From Lepas anatifera (taxonomy: Eukaryota > Arthropoda > Thecostraca > Lepadidae), in assembly GCA_034440635.1 (NCBI GenBank), contig JAOTON010002201.1, positions 124,001 through 188,000 of the forward strand: a stretch of 64,000 nt of DNA, in the 5' to 3' direction. Made by a program: the position numbers and the translations under genes. The notes beneath the pieces were generated by a model. That model was not told where the DNA came from, searched no databases, and was given only the letters and a program-made list of their open reading frames with translations. Shown piece by piece: positions 23,818-35,339 of this stretch (positions are counted from its first letter, which is position 1; the number at the start of each line of letters is the position of its first letter).

Positions 23818-24272
23818 TTAAAAGGAATGTGGCACCTTTAGAACGTGATTTTAACTGAGATAGCCAAGTTGTAAAGCAAATCGGAAAACCAGGTGCTCTA
23901 TATATCATTTGTCTTGGAACTCGATTTTTCCGTAGAAAAACTAAAACCTACCCGAAATGTACCTCTCATGTACCTCTCGCCAGGCGGCCATTGTTGTGAG
24001 CTGCTGGTGTGACGACATATGCTGACATCACGATGAGCATCAGCCAATCGAAGCCCTTGAAGTGTTTCGAGTATGGTAGTGGTTGCCAGATCATGACATC
24101 ATCCAGAGGCAGATATTTATTCATTTTTCTAGAGGAGTACTTTAAAAATAAAAGCATTGAGCTTGTTGTACATTTTTCAGAGAAATCATGAGTGGTTTCA
24201 TTATTTTCGGCTAAAAGTACGCCTAATTACACAAAATTCAGGATTTTACAAAGGTGCCACGTTCCCTTTAAA
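23818..24272. mobile_element. MITE inserted into the LINE relic
   Basis: Terminal inverted repeats: the left TTAAAAGGAATGTGGCACC and the right end read in reverse, TTTAAAGGGAACGTGGCACC, match over about 18 bp. Flanking direct repeats TTAAGCCA (23810-23817) and ATAAGCCA (24273-24280) agree at 7 of 8 positions, suggesting an 8-bp target duplication; a TTAA-type duplication is also possible because the termini begin TTAA. It interrupts the LINE ORF, so it is the younger insertion. No coding capacity. Confidence 0.75.
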
Positions 24273-24539
24273 ATAAGCCACCAACACGCCCCACATACCA
24301 AACATTTTTATTTGGCGACGCCTACCTCAGTCAGATAGACAGTGGCTCGCGTTTTGCAACCCGTCACCAGGGAGTGAGAGTCTGTGCCTGGCTGGCACAG
24401 GCTGGTATCGACAGCAATCTCATCGAACCACATGAAGCAGCTGTTATTGAACCATAGCTCATCTCGACAGTTAACACGAACACAACCTACGCCAACAAAG
24501 CAAAAATTTGCCTCCTGAACCGACGCGCCAGTAATTTAT

Positions 24540-24835
24540 GAACTTGCTTGCGGAGCCGTTCGAAAACCATGTCTGTTTCTATAGACGGTTGCAAAGAAAG
24601 TGACAATGGCACAGGGCGTGCATTTGTTGGTGACGATGTTGAGAAGTTTTCTAGTTTGCCTTACGAAGGATCCATTTTTACTTCAGAGCTGTACTTCATT
24701 TTTTTTGCTGTTTGGACCAGGTGTCTAAGCTGATGGTGAGGAAGTTTGCGATTTTTACCGATTCGCCGTCTTATCTGCAGACATTGAAGCCATTTTATTT
24801 CTATAATGCGTCGTCACCTTGGTAGGCCATGCTGA
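24540..24835 (+). pseudogene. LINE relic, RNase H domain
   Basis: Translation gives a degraded RNase H: VSIDGCKESDNGTGRAFV in place of the DGS strand, SSLPYEGSIFTSELYFI (the 'EASIFTAEL' helix) and, after a frameshift, RKFAIFTDSPSYLQTLKPF with the expected TDS motif. It continues the LINE interrupted at 23818. The host copy ends near 24.84 kb, immediately against an opposite-strand LINE. Confidence 0.75.
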
Positions 24836-24863
24836 AGATGACTGGATCTTCTGTGTGCACTGA

Positions 24864-26327
24864 TTAGTCCAGTAGGAAGACACAGGCAGTTTGGATGGCT
24901 ACCATCTCAGCCTGAAAACTCGAGCAGAGCGAGCCTGCTGGTCGCCTGAGCTCATGCTGGGCTCTGTCTGGTGACTCGATGAAGACCCAGCTCCCCCGCT
25001 CGTGACCCCTCCGTGCACTGACCCGTCGGTCCACACCCATGTGGCACATTGAGTCAGGGAAGCGAGGTGGGGAGAGCTACTCGCTTCTTCCGGACAGGTG
25101 GCGCTCCTGATGTCAGTGGGCCCACGTCTAGTTGAAATGTGACTCACTCTCCTGATACCCACAGTGGAAGACGTCGAGGAAGGAAAGACTCGATGGGGAA
25201 GGAGATGCCTGCTTGATCCCACATGTCTTTGCCCACCTGCCGCCACCCGGTCACGGAGGAGAGTCGAGAGGGCGCGGTCGCCTCCGCACGTCTTCACAGA
25301 GGGTCTTCAGGCGGCAGGGTATGGAATTTCACCAGCAGTCGGGTCGCGAGTACCCTCCTTCTGGCCGCTACGCGGGGAGTCTTAACTCGGCTGGGAGTGG
25401 AGTGGGTGCATCCTGTGATGATACGCGCCGACGCTCTCATTTTGCGTTCCAGCAGCTCGACATGAAATGGCGTGTGGCGTGGAGCCACGCTGCGGCCGCT
25501 TACTCCATCGCTCCTCTCACGTAGCCAGTAGCGACGGTTCGGAGGTGCTGTTCGTGCAGCCCCAGTTGCAGCCGGACAGTTGACGTAGGTGGGAGATGCG
25601 GGGGTGGACCTTCTCCCACAGTCTCTTACAGTGTGGACCGAAATGGAGGAGCCGATCGATGGTGACGCCAAGTAGCTGAAGGGTGTCTCCAGCAGTGACA
25701 GACTTCCCGTCGACCTTAAAATTGAAGGGATCGGCGTTCTGGCCCACTGGGACATCACCAGTACTTGGATCTTGGCTCCTGATACCACCATTTTGTGCTG
25801 TCGGGTCCACTTCATGAGGGTGCCAGTAGCAGCTTTATTGCGCCCGGTCTTGGCGACTTGGATGTTGTTGCCCGTGCAGAGAGCCGCCGTATCATCGGCG
25901 TACATGTAGCGGAGCATCCGGGAACCGCGCAGAGTGCGTCTACCAGCCGAGCCGCCCATACAAAATAAAACTGGCGATAAGGCACTTCCTTACGGCAGGC
26001 CAGTTCGGAAAATGCGCTCACTGGAAAGCACACCATTTAGTTCCACCTGGACTCTTCGGTCCGGAGTCACTGCCAAATCCAGGCCACCGTGCAATTTGAC
26101 AGCCCCATCTACAGCAGGCGAACGCGTAGCAGGTGGTGGTCCACTACGTCGTACGCGTGCGCGAAATCAAACGCGACGAGGACGTATTTCTGCGCGGTCT
26201 GTCCATCTTGAGGGCGGCTGTGTCTCGATTTGGGCATGCACAGTGCACGCTCACCTCTTCTCTTAAATGAGTCTTGAACTTGACCTGAAGGCGATGGTTG
26301 ATGGTATAAGTGGATGGTCAGTGACAA
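24864..26327 (-). pseudogene. Second LINE relic, reverse transcriptase and RNase H
   Basis: On the - strand: VLVAFDFAHAYDVVDHHLL (motif A, Asp present) near 26.15-26.19 kb, ELNGVLSSERIFRTGLP then a stop where the PQG box should be, MYADDTAALCTGNN (YADD) around 25889-25908, a GVTIDRLLHFGPHCKRLW block, MRASARIITGC, and the RNase H start WVWTDGSVHGG near 25.02-25.05 kb followed by SLCSSFQAEMVAIQ. These lie in different frames with stops, so several frameshifts have accumulated. The sequence motifs differ from both + strand LINEs. Its 3' end meets the other RNase H-bearing relic tail to tail near 24.85 kb. Confidence 0.85.
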
Positions 26328-26329
26328 AA

Positions 26330-27310
26330 TATACTCGTTTTATCAATCTGAATGGTCTTTTCACTTCGATCTGAACACTGCATGATCATTAAACGCGCAA
26401 TTACAGCCAATAAACGAAAAAAGTTATCAATTTATCAGAGAGTACTTGGACACGTTGAAACTGTTTTCTTTTTATTCTAGTAGGGGCCCATTTATGTCAC
26501 AAATCACACATGCCTATGGCATGATCTATTTCAGCATTCAATCACATGGCTACCGAAATTCTCTTAACACCTCCGAAATTTCACGCACAAGAGCAATTCT
26601 CCCATGCTGATGAATTGAAGAATATAGATAAAGGTCGATGGAAATGCCCACATACTTCATTCTGTGTTTATATTAACGTTTCAACTTCCTTATATCTCCT
26701 TGAGTCTGCCATCTGGTTCAAACATTTATTTTTAGGAGCAATTAATAATGTGGGTTAAAGTCCGGTTTGTGTTTCCTACAAATTAAAAGCTTTTCTGCTG
26801 AGATAATTTTCTTGGACAGCGCACAGGCCAGGTTCACACTCGCTGCGATTATTTTCAATGTCCTCTCACCATTATCTTACGAATCTTGGCAATGTGGAAA
26901 GGCAAAATGATGCTTATCATATTTGATATTAAAATAAACTTAACCCCTCTTTACTAATAGAAAATCCTCAGATATATACCTTTATGTTCAGCTGTTGCAT
27001 CTTCCCAAGTGTCTTGAATTTCTCCATGACCTAGTGGCAGTTACAGATTTTTCAAGAGGTGCCGAAAAAAGTGTGGACTGAACTGTTTAGCAATTCATTG
27101 TTTCAAATATCACGCCAAATAGGCATCTTGCTTGGCTGGTACAAACTGTTATGGCTGGGAGAGGGTGGGATAGGACGTTGTTAAAAATACGATCCACCAA
27201 AATGACGGCAACCGAAAACCGAATACCATAGGCGCCCTTTGGGTGAAAAGTTGATGGTAAAGTGCCCACTTTGAGGCTCCGCGTTCCCCCCACCTTACTA
27301 AAATTCTAGA
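26330..27310. other. Stretch without recognised features
   Basis: AT-rich intron sequence. No gene, RNA or bounded repeat recognised. Confidence 0.45.
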
Positions 27311-27316
27311 TCCGCC

Positions 27317-27597
27317 CATACGCGGATCCAGGGGGCAAAGGGGAGGGGCAGATGCAGGCCCCCGATCGATACTCGGCGCCCCCTGAAATGGTCACGGCGC
27401 CCCCTGAAGGTCGATGGCACTTGCCTGAAGTGGCGCTTCCCACTCTCCCCAGGATGCAAAAATCGGTGATCACCGATAGGATTTTACGCCCACCTGGTAG
27501 GTTTTCCGGTCAAAGTGGCGCCTCCTGCTCCGGATGGCGCCCCCGGGAAGGTGCTCCCTCCGATTGGCAATCCTGGATCTGCCTATGGATCCGTCAC
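27317..27597. mobile_element. hAT-like MITE, family A (281 bp)
   Basis: Left end CATACGCGGATCCAGG; right end, read in reverse, CATAGGCAGATCCAGG. Flanking 8-bp direct repeats are GATCCGCC (27309-27316) and GATCCGTC (27598-27605), 7 of 8 identical. The interior is GGCGCC-rich ('cggcgccccctgaaatggtc'). The 8-bp duplication and the G-G-C-G-G-A-T-C-C termini fit non-autonomous hAT-like elements. Confidence 0.8.
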
Positions 27598-27954
27598 TGT
27601 TCAAGAACAAACAATTCACAGAAAAAGCAGGAAGATATCAAATGTTAGCGGGGAGTGGTGCGGCCAAGATAATTGATGATGCTAACAAATTGTTTAGTTA
27701 TGTGGATAAAATAATTGGGTCGCCACACGGGATTGGAAGGGGACTCCTGCCTTCTTGTGAGATGGGCAGTGTGCTAAAAATATATCGTCAAGTCAATATC
27801 AAATTATCAACATTTAGTTTTATACAGTGCACTGTTCACTGCAGTGATACAAGAGTGCTCTGTCCTTTTTCTGTGGGTTTATGACACCCGGTAGGGTTCG
27901 TTTTAGCCTCAAATATGGCTTTTGTCGTATTTATTTGGCCATTTGGCCGCCCCG

Positions 27955-28050
27955 GTTGCTCGGTTGGTAGAGCGTCGGGCTCCGGCCCGCTGCTGAGAAG
28001 CGCAGTGGCAGTGCATGTCCGGGCTTGAGATCGGTTCCCCTGAGACGCTC
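27955..28050 (+). mobile_element. tRNA-like SINE head, degraded
   Basis: GGTTGCTCGGTTGGTAGAGCG resembles a tRNA D-arm with box A, followed by an anticodon-arm-like GGGCTCCGGCCCG. The expected box B is only weakly matched (ATCGGTTCCCC near 28030). It may be a SINE or a decayed tRNA pseudogene. Confidence 0.45.
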
Positions 28051-28569
28051 TGGCGCTCAATCGTTTGCCCGACGTAGGTTGGCTGGCAACTGGCTGATGA
28101 GAGGGTGACCTGAGCGAGGCGCATCCCTGTGCTTTGTGGGAGGTTAAACTTTGGCTTCTAAATCAACCCTTCATTGTGGGCGTTACTCGTTCGGGTGGTG
28201 GGGTCGGGGTCTCCGTGACAAGTCCCTTGAGGACTTTAATGGGACTCAGACTCCAACAGCCGTACTGGGAAGAACTTGGACGAAATTTATAAAAAACAAG
28301 ATTTTTTAGTGCAAATACAATTTGAACCTTTTGGCCTTTTCGCAAACCCGGTTTGGCCTTTTTCCGTTGAAAAAACCCGCAGTCCTGGGCAGCATCTCTA
28401 ATCTTTAGAATATGGAATAACAAAAATTAGGAGACATTTTTTAACACTAGCACGTCTAAATTTTATTAACGCCCCCCCCAAATAGGGGTTTGATCCCCCG
28501 AAGACATTATAATGACCAGCACAAGAAAATCTCCACCGCCCCCCTCCACTGAGTTTTCCTTAGAAAATG

Positions 28570-30388
28570 TTCTGCTGTCCTTTCAGGGGCGCCTTTCCTA
28601 TCCATGGGTGCTTATTCTTTCCATAGGGGCGCCTTTGCTCTCGGGGGGGCGCCTTTTGCTATCCAGGGATGTCTGTGCTAACCAGGGGGTGCATATGATA
28701 TCAAGGGGCGCCGTTGATCTTCTTCGGAGGCGTCTCTGCTGTCCAGGAGGCGCCTACGCTATCCAGGGGCACCTATGCTATCCAGAGACCCGGATCCTTT
28801 GCTCAGGGGGCGGGGCCGCCTTTTGCTGTCCAGGGGTGCCTGTGCTAACCAGGGGCGCATATGTTATCCCGGGGTGCCGTTGCTCTTCTTTAGGGGCGTC
28901 TCTGCCGTCCAGGGGTGCCTATGCTATCCAGAGGGTGTGTTCTGTCCATGGGGCGCTTTTTGGTATCAAGGGCGTATTTGCTGTTTTGGGGGCGCCTATC
29001 CTATCAGAGGGCGCCCCTGCTGTCCAGGGAGCGTGATTGCTATTAAAGGGAGCTTATTATATCCAGAGGGGTGCCTTTGCTCTATGGGGAGGGGGCGCCT
29101 CTTAGTGTACAGGAGTGCCTGTGCTAACCAGAGGGCGCCTATGCTATTCAGGGGCGTCGTTACTCCTCAATTGGGGGTACCTTTTTCTGTCCAGGGGCGC
29201 CTCTGCAGTCTAGAGGTCGCCTTTGCTATCAGAGGGGCGCTTTTACTCAGGGGTGGGCACCTTTTGCTGTCCAGGGTGCAGCTTTGATGTCAGGGGCGCC
29301 ATTCATATTTGAAAGTGTATTTTATTTTTACACAGAGGGTACTACCCCTTCAGACAGGCGATGTGTCTGATTTTCTCTTGACCGGCCGGGGGCGCCGGCA
29401 AAATCCGGGGTGCCACCCAAATCCGTGAGAGCCTCCCCGTAGGAGGTCAAAACCAGGTGTGCAAAAATATACTATTGTACACCATCATTTTTTCAAGGTG
29501 TGCAACTGCACACCCTGTCCTGCGGAATCCGCCGTCCCTGCCGCCGTTGTTCTCGGGAGGGGGGGTTTCTCTCTTATCTCTCCAGGGGGCGCCTTTCTTA
29601 TCAAAGGGTGCCTATGTTGTCCAGGGGCGCCTTTTCTCTGCGGGGGCGCCTTTTGCTGTCAAGGGGTGCCTGTGCTAACCAGGGGCGCATGTGATATCTA
29701 GGGGCGCCGTTTCTCTTCTTCGGAGGCGCCTACGCTTTTCAAGGGCGCCTATGCTATCCAGAGGGGCGCCTTTACTCAAGGGGGCGCCTTTTGCTTTCCA
29801 GGGCGCAGTTTTGATGTCAAGGTGCGTCATTCATGTATGAAAATGTCTTTTTTCAGAGGATCCTACCTCCTACCGTTGTTCTCGGGAGGGGGTTTCTCTC
29901 TTATCTCTCCGGGGGGCGCCTTTCTTATCAAAGGGCGCCTATGTTGTCCAGGGGGCGCCTTTTCTCTGCGGGGGCGCCTTTTGCTGTCAAGGGGTGCCTG
30001 TGCTAACCAGGGGCGCATGTGATATCTAGGGCGCCGTTTCTCTTCTTCGGAGGCGCCTCAGCTGTCCAGGAGGCGCCTACGCTTTTCAAGGGCGCCTATG
30101 CTATCCAGAGGGGCGCCTTTACTCAAGGGGGCGCCTTTTGCTTTCCAGGGTGCAGTTTTGATGTCAAGGTGCGTCATTCATGTATGAAAATGTCTTTTTC
30201 AGAGGATCCTACCTCTTCAGGTAGGCGGTAATTAGGCTTGATTTTTCTGACCGGCCGGGGGCGCCGGCTGAGGCCTGGGGGCGCCTCCATGGACAAATCC
30301 AAAACAAGTGGTGCAAAAGATACTTTTGCACCACTTGAAAAAATCGAGTGGTGCAACTGCACCACTTGCACCCTGGAATCCGCCGTCC
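28570..30388 (+). repeat. GGCGCC minisatellite, ~20-bp units, with ~320-bp higher-order repeat
   Basis: About 75 or more units close to CAGGGGCGCCTTTGCTATC, 18-24 bp each, run through most of the interval. A larger block is duplicated: about 29547-29870 and 29874-30215 both start 'ttgttctcgggaggg', continue 'tttctctcttatctctcc' and end 'atgaaaatgtcttttt(t)cagagg'. Two internal boundaries carry CGGAATCCGCCGTCCCTG (about 29521-29538) and CCTGGAATCCGCCGTCCCTG (about 30372-30391), the reverse complement of a hAT-like terminus. The long + frames here (for example 28512-29287) are repeat artefacts. Confidence 0.9.
30305..30364. repeat. Two adjacent perfect palindromes
   Basis: CAAGTGGTGCAAAAG (30305-30319) and CTTTTGCACCACTTG (30323-30337) form perfect 15-bp arms with a 3-nt loop. 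A second hairpin, AGTGGTGCA/TGCACCACT, follows directly. A related copy sits at about 29455-29515 (GGTGTGCA/TGCACACC). They lie just inside the hAT-like terminus that ends the array, as subterminal repeats would. Confidence 0.85.
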
Positions 30389-30399
30389 CTGGTCAGCGA

Positions 30400-31650
30400 A
30401 ATCTGTCATTCACCACAAGATTCACCCAAAAGTCAAAGCCTCTCAGACAAGGCTAGCCGATTGATATCGAAGTCTGAGATTGAGACTGACTGACTGGGTC
30501 TCTGAGAGACAGTTGACTGAACCTGACAGCCACTTTCTGTTCTAGGAGTTTGAATTTGATCCAATATTTATCTCAAACGAACGTCTAGGTGTTCGGAGCG
30601 CGAATTTTTATCATTTGTGGGTGCCAGTACTTCAAAACTATTTCTGATACATCCTGCGAATTTTGATGACCGGTTGCATCCTGCACTGCACAAGTGCACA
30701 CTCGTGAGACTTTATGATTTGTGTTTGAATCAATAGAAACAAAATATTATGTCTTAAATAGCAAAAGGGAGTGTCCCACTTTTATGATGGGTTTTAAACC
30801 GGAATAGCAGTTTTTTTAAAGCGTGTTGAGAAACCACTATTGGCAGGTATAATTTCACCCAAAGCTCTCGGTATCGCATTTCCGCCAGCTTTAAAGTTCA
30901 AAGTAAAGGGGCGCGCATATTGCCTTATTGCGAGTGAACCAGCATGTAACAGGCCTGTCGACCGAAAAATTCGGGCGAGTAGTTGTCCATTGCAGAGCGT
31001 CGATGGGCTGAAGGGCGCCCAGTGGCCGCAGCATCACATTCTCCCTCCCCGGACTTGCCAAAACAAATATATTTGTTTTCTTCAAAATCCAACTCTGAAA
31101 TTGTTTCTTTACATCAGGCATATGCATCATCTTTGCACTTCTGTATAAATAAACACGGGCGCCGTAACGGCATCTGTCTGTCAGTTTTTGCACCAGTGCT
31201 TAACGAGGTCGAGAATAGACGGGTGGACCGAGGGTACGATTGCCGTGGCAAGTAATCAAATATGATACTGATGATGAGAGCAGAAGCCCTCAGCGGAAAA
31301 TCGGTTGCGAGTCCTGCGATTATTTCGCAATGTATTTGAATAGCTCCTACATGCATTTTTTGCCATGTGGAGACGCTGTGAATGGGATTTTACAGTGGGT
31401 GTATGATCAATGTTTGGGATTTCAGTGATGATTAAAACTGTTATTTTTATGACGTCACATATTGTTAGAAAAAACAGATATTTCTGTTTTTAGTGTATGA
31501 GAGTGACAAAAAAAGTTTTTTCCTGATTTTTAGACCTCTTTTGTTCTTAAATTATTATTTTTAGAATTTCGTCAAAGTAGTCCATTTCCTTTACTGCCTT
31601 TAAAATTACGAATAAAATCAGTAACATGCCATGGGACTGCAGGCGGGGTA
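30400..31650. other. Stretch without recognised features
   Basis: Intron sequence with no supported gene, RNA or bounded repeat. Confidence 0.45.
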
Positions 31651-31660
31651 CCATCACCTC

Positions 31661-31905
31661 TGGCTACACCTCGGAATGGAGGCCCGTACTTTCACCGGTT
31701 ACACCTCGGATGGAAGCCCGTACACTTGTACCGGTTACACCTCGGATGGAACCCTGGTGCCGGTCGTTCCTCGGAATGGAAGCCTGTACTTTCTACCGGT
31801 TACATCCCGGAATGGAAGCCCGTGTCTTCTTCCGGCTATACCTCGGAATCGAAGCTCGTAGGTACTTTCATAACCTGTTACAGCTCAATTTGGAAGCCTT
31901 CACTT
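31661..31905 (+). repeat. 35-36-bp minisatellite, 7 units
   Basis: Units contain CTCGGAATGGAAGCCCGTAC followed by a CCGGTTACA-like segment. Starts of the TCGGA core at 31671, 31706, 31742, 31771, 31807 and 31843 give periods of 35, 36, 29, 36 and 36. Open frames in all three + phases are due to the repeat. Confidence 0.92.
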
Positions 31906-31909
31906 CCAT

Positions 31910-34900
31910 CTTTTTAGTCGCTGAATATGCTAGCCATCATGGTGGAAGAGAAAGGCGTGCTTTCGGATAAAGCTGGGGTATGGGAAGGAAGCACTGTAAT
32001 TAATTGAGTTCGATGATTATTTGTTTTGATCGATACGATGGGGCTTCTCGATCTTAAAGAAAAGCAGTATTTTTGTACTGAAGTTCCATGACTAGTGCAC
32101 CAGCGAAGGTCATCAAAACTGGCTGATACGTAGCTAATCAGAACGGAAGGCATGGACATAAATCACCGCTTCGAATATTTGCCTCCGCGCGATATGGCTC
32201 ATTGCCTCCGCTTCACTTCATCTCTCGACGAAGGATGACTTCTATGAACTTTTATCAATCAAATTTTTTGTTCAAGTTCAGTACCTGATTCATCCATAAA
32301 CTGACCAACTACCACCCCCAACGGGCTGGGCCGGCGCCGAGAACTCCAGTGTCCCTGAACGCCGACTGATTGCCTCCTCTGTCTGGAAATGGGTGTGGGT
32401 GCGTGCAGGGCCGCCTCATCATCCTGGAAATGTCAGGGTGCGTATTGGGTTCCAGGTGTGAGATGCAGCTGCCTGGAACCACCACTCGCTGACGAAGAGT
32501 CTGTACACTCTGGCGGACACTCAGAGAAATCCTCCGTCAAATCTCGGAACTCGTCTCTCCGATTTGGTTGAGGCTGACCGTTTGTGAGATTTCCCCTGCG
32601 GAGCCGCCGCGCGGCCCGCATTGTTCCCACAGGTTCCCAACGTAATTGCCAGGGTCGCCCGCCCCAGCGAAGCTCATACGTGCTCACTGGGGCCTGAACG
32701 GACCTAATGTTATCCCCAGTTGCTATAGATGACACCCCGGGTGCTGAGACAGCTGCGAGGATTACGACGATGCGTGAAGTCGCATGATGAAAAGGATCGA
32801 ATAGTGCAAGTTAGTGATCGTGCCGCTCAGAACGCTCTAAGTAACATGATCAACACGATAACACGATAACAACGATCGGATCATCTGAGAATCATGTTAT
32901 CGATTTTGCCTTGGCAAAGAAATGAAGCTTAAATGGTCAGTAAGATCTGATTCCATTGAAGGTTGGGAAAACCAGCACTTAACCACTCTTTTCGTTCTTC
33001 AGAGGACAGTTCCATAAAGAACACAGCTGTGCAAATTTCAAAGGCGAACAATGACCTGTGTTCGATCGTTTTAGGGACATTTCAGCGTCTGTAAGCACCC
33101 GTTTGCTCCTACTCGACAATTCCGCTGTCGGCAGCTTTTATCCAGATAGTTTGTACGACAAGATGCGCGGATACCGAGGCACGTTTTCGTGGTGTATCCG
33201 GACACCGGCTCGATGTTAGAAAGGAAATTTATCGCACCCGCTTTCACAACAGACTCTAGCAAAAACGTCAGGTGTTGGGCCATCCCATTCAGCGGGAGCC
33301 TTCCAATCACTCTTCATCACAGAGGTGCAAAGTTGTCGGCTTATATATACCCCATGAAACTTGTTTCCTTTTCAAGTGTCATTTCTTTTCGGATGCTGGG
33401 CATGCTGCGCATTGATTTGCCTCGATCCTCGACATGTTTATTTTTCCTTTGGCTGCTTGAATGGGCTTTCGGCATTCAAGGCTTTTTGCTCGCTTCTCTA
33501 TCTAGCTGAAGCCCGCCAAAGGAGTCTGACGGGGCTCTTTGAGAAGTGGGAAGAATGAGTGATACCTGTTTGATAGATAGGCAGAAGGGAGCGTGATATG
33601 TAAAAAACGGGGTTACGTCACTCATTGATTAAGTCTTGATTAATTCGTAAGAGGGTGTGCTGGTATTCACATGTGGTTAATTGGACGTGAGCGTGACAAA
33701 GTGGATTACAAAACTGATGACCGAGCTCTTGATAGGTTCTTACCGGTGTTTTCGGTAGAGACGGGCGGTGCTTGTTTTGCATATTTACAGTGACACCGAC
33801 CGTTGCAGTTGGACCCGTGTGATAGTCATTCCTGAAAATGAACTCACAGATAAAATGAGATTGGGAAAGACAACTCTCTATCTTAAGTTTATTCATTTTG
33901 AGGCTTAGAAGAAAAGTAGTGCCTGTCGCTACGAAACTGCAGAAGGCTTCAGATTTAAGTCTTATGTTCAGCCTAAGACCGATCTCGAGAGTCGGTTAAA
34001 ACTAAAATTATTGTTGTTATAGGGAATGTAGCACATGTTTTATGGGATTTGAAATGAGACAGCCCTGTCATAGAACATGTCGAGAAACCACTTGATCGAT
34101 GTTCATTTGTCCCGGAACTTACCCCTCGCGGAGAAAAGGGTAAAAATGCTCCCCGTACCGACTCCGTCCTTCCCGGTCATGTAAACGTGTTATGAGGCAA
34201 TTCTATGAAAATGACGTCATGCTCAAGACCCGCTGCGCGTGCTACGCGGACGAATTTTTCTTGCTTGAAAATCTTTAAAACCTATGTGCTAAACCAGGGT
34301 ACTTTAACTACGGGTACAACCAAGTTTCCTACTAAATATAGTCCTCCCATGATGACGTCACCGCCCTTTCCTACTAAGTTATAGGAGATTCTACTAAGTT
34401 TTTGGAAGGATCAGCTGAAACATACCAAGTTTGGGCGTATTTGGCACCAATCTAGTATAAATCGAAATCAACTTGTTTCACCCATTTGACAGTAACCTTG
34501 ATCTCAACGGCGAGCAGCGTATTTTCGTAAATCTAATGAAAAAATTATAACACTTCAAAGAATTTGTTGAAAGGGCATGCATTTATTTGATCAACTCAGG
34601 CCTACCTAATAGCCGAGAGAAATAAATTTACCTTCGCTCAAGAGATCATCGGTGTTTATTGTCTTCTGCTGCAGGTACCACCAACAGCCAATCAAAGGTC
34701 AGAAATCAACAGCCAATCAAAATCGAGATTAGTCTTACTGCAAACAGCTGTTAGTTCTGAACATGTCCTTATTTTGACACGCTCTGGAAAATTAGTAAAA
34801 ATAATATTCTTCACTGGAGTTTTTGCAAAACGTCTGATGGTTTCACAAATAAAAATCTTTTAGCTTTCTGTTCAACCATATAAGTTTTGTTGATACAGTT

Positions 34901-35050
34901 CTAAAACAGGTTATTTAGAGCTTCGAAAAAGTGCAATTTCTCCAATGCCCTGCATAGTAACTGTAGTGCCTCTCCAGCCATGATGACGTAATGCTGCCAA
35001 ACAACTTGAACGGGGTCTGTGCTAAACATACTTCTGGTAATTTCGATTAT
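31910..35050. other. Stretch without recognised genes
   Basis: No coding or RNA genes. CAACAGCCAATCAAA occurs twice near 34680-34725. AGGGAATGTAGCACATGTTTT at 34020-34040 resembles the end of the MITE at 23818 but has no partner terminus. A GC-rich patch lies at 32320-32700. Confidence 0.4.
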
Positions 35051-35060
35051 AAGTGAACAC

Positions 35061-35324
35061 CATAGGCGGATCCAGGATTGCCGATCGGGGGGAACCTTCC
35101 CGGGGGCGCCATCCGGACCTGGGGGGCGCCATCCGGACCAGGGGGCGCCACTTATGACCGGCAAAGGCTATCAGGTGGGCGCCAAATCCTATCGGTGGGC
35201 GCCGACTTTCGCATCCTGGGGGGGGTGGGAAGCGACATTTCAGGGGGCACCATCGACCTTTCAGGGGGCGCCGAGGGTCGATCGGGGGCACGTGCCCCCC
35301 CCTTGCCCCCTGAATCCGCCTATG
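35061..35324. mobile_element. hAT-like MITE, family A (264 bp)
   Basis: Termini CATAGGCGGATCCAGG and, in reverse, CATAGGCGGATTCAGG. Perfect 8-bp target duplication GTGAACAC at 35053-35060 and 35325-35332, which fits the hAT pattern nTnnnnAn. The interior is a short array of GGGGGCGCCATCCGGACC-type units of about 20 bp. No coding capacity. Confidence 0.92.
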
Positions 35325-35339
35325 GTGAACACAACTTCC

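Noticed and set aside
28512..29287. Two + strand frames of 170-174 codons
   Set aside because: Periodic translation of the GGCGCC minisatellite with no protein signal.
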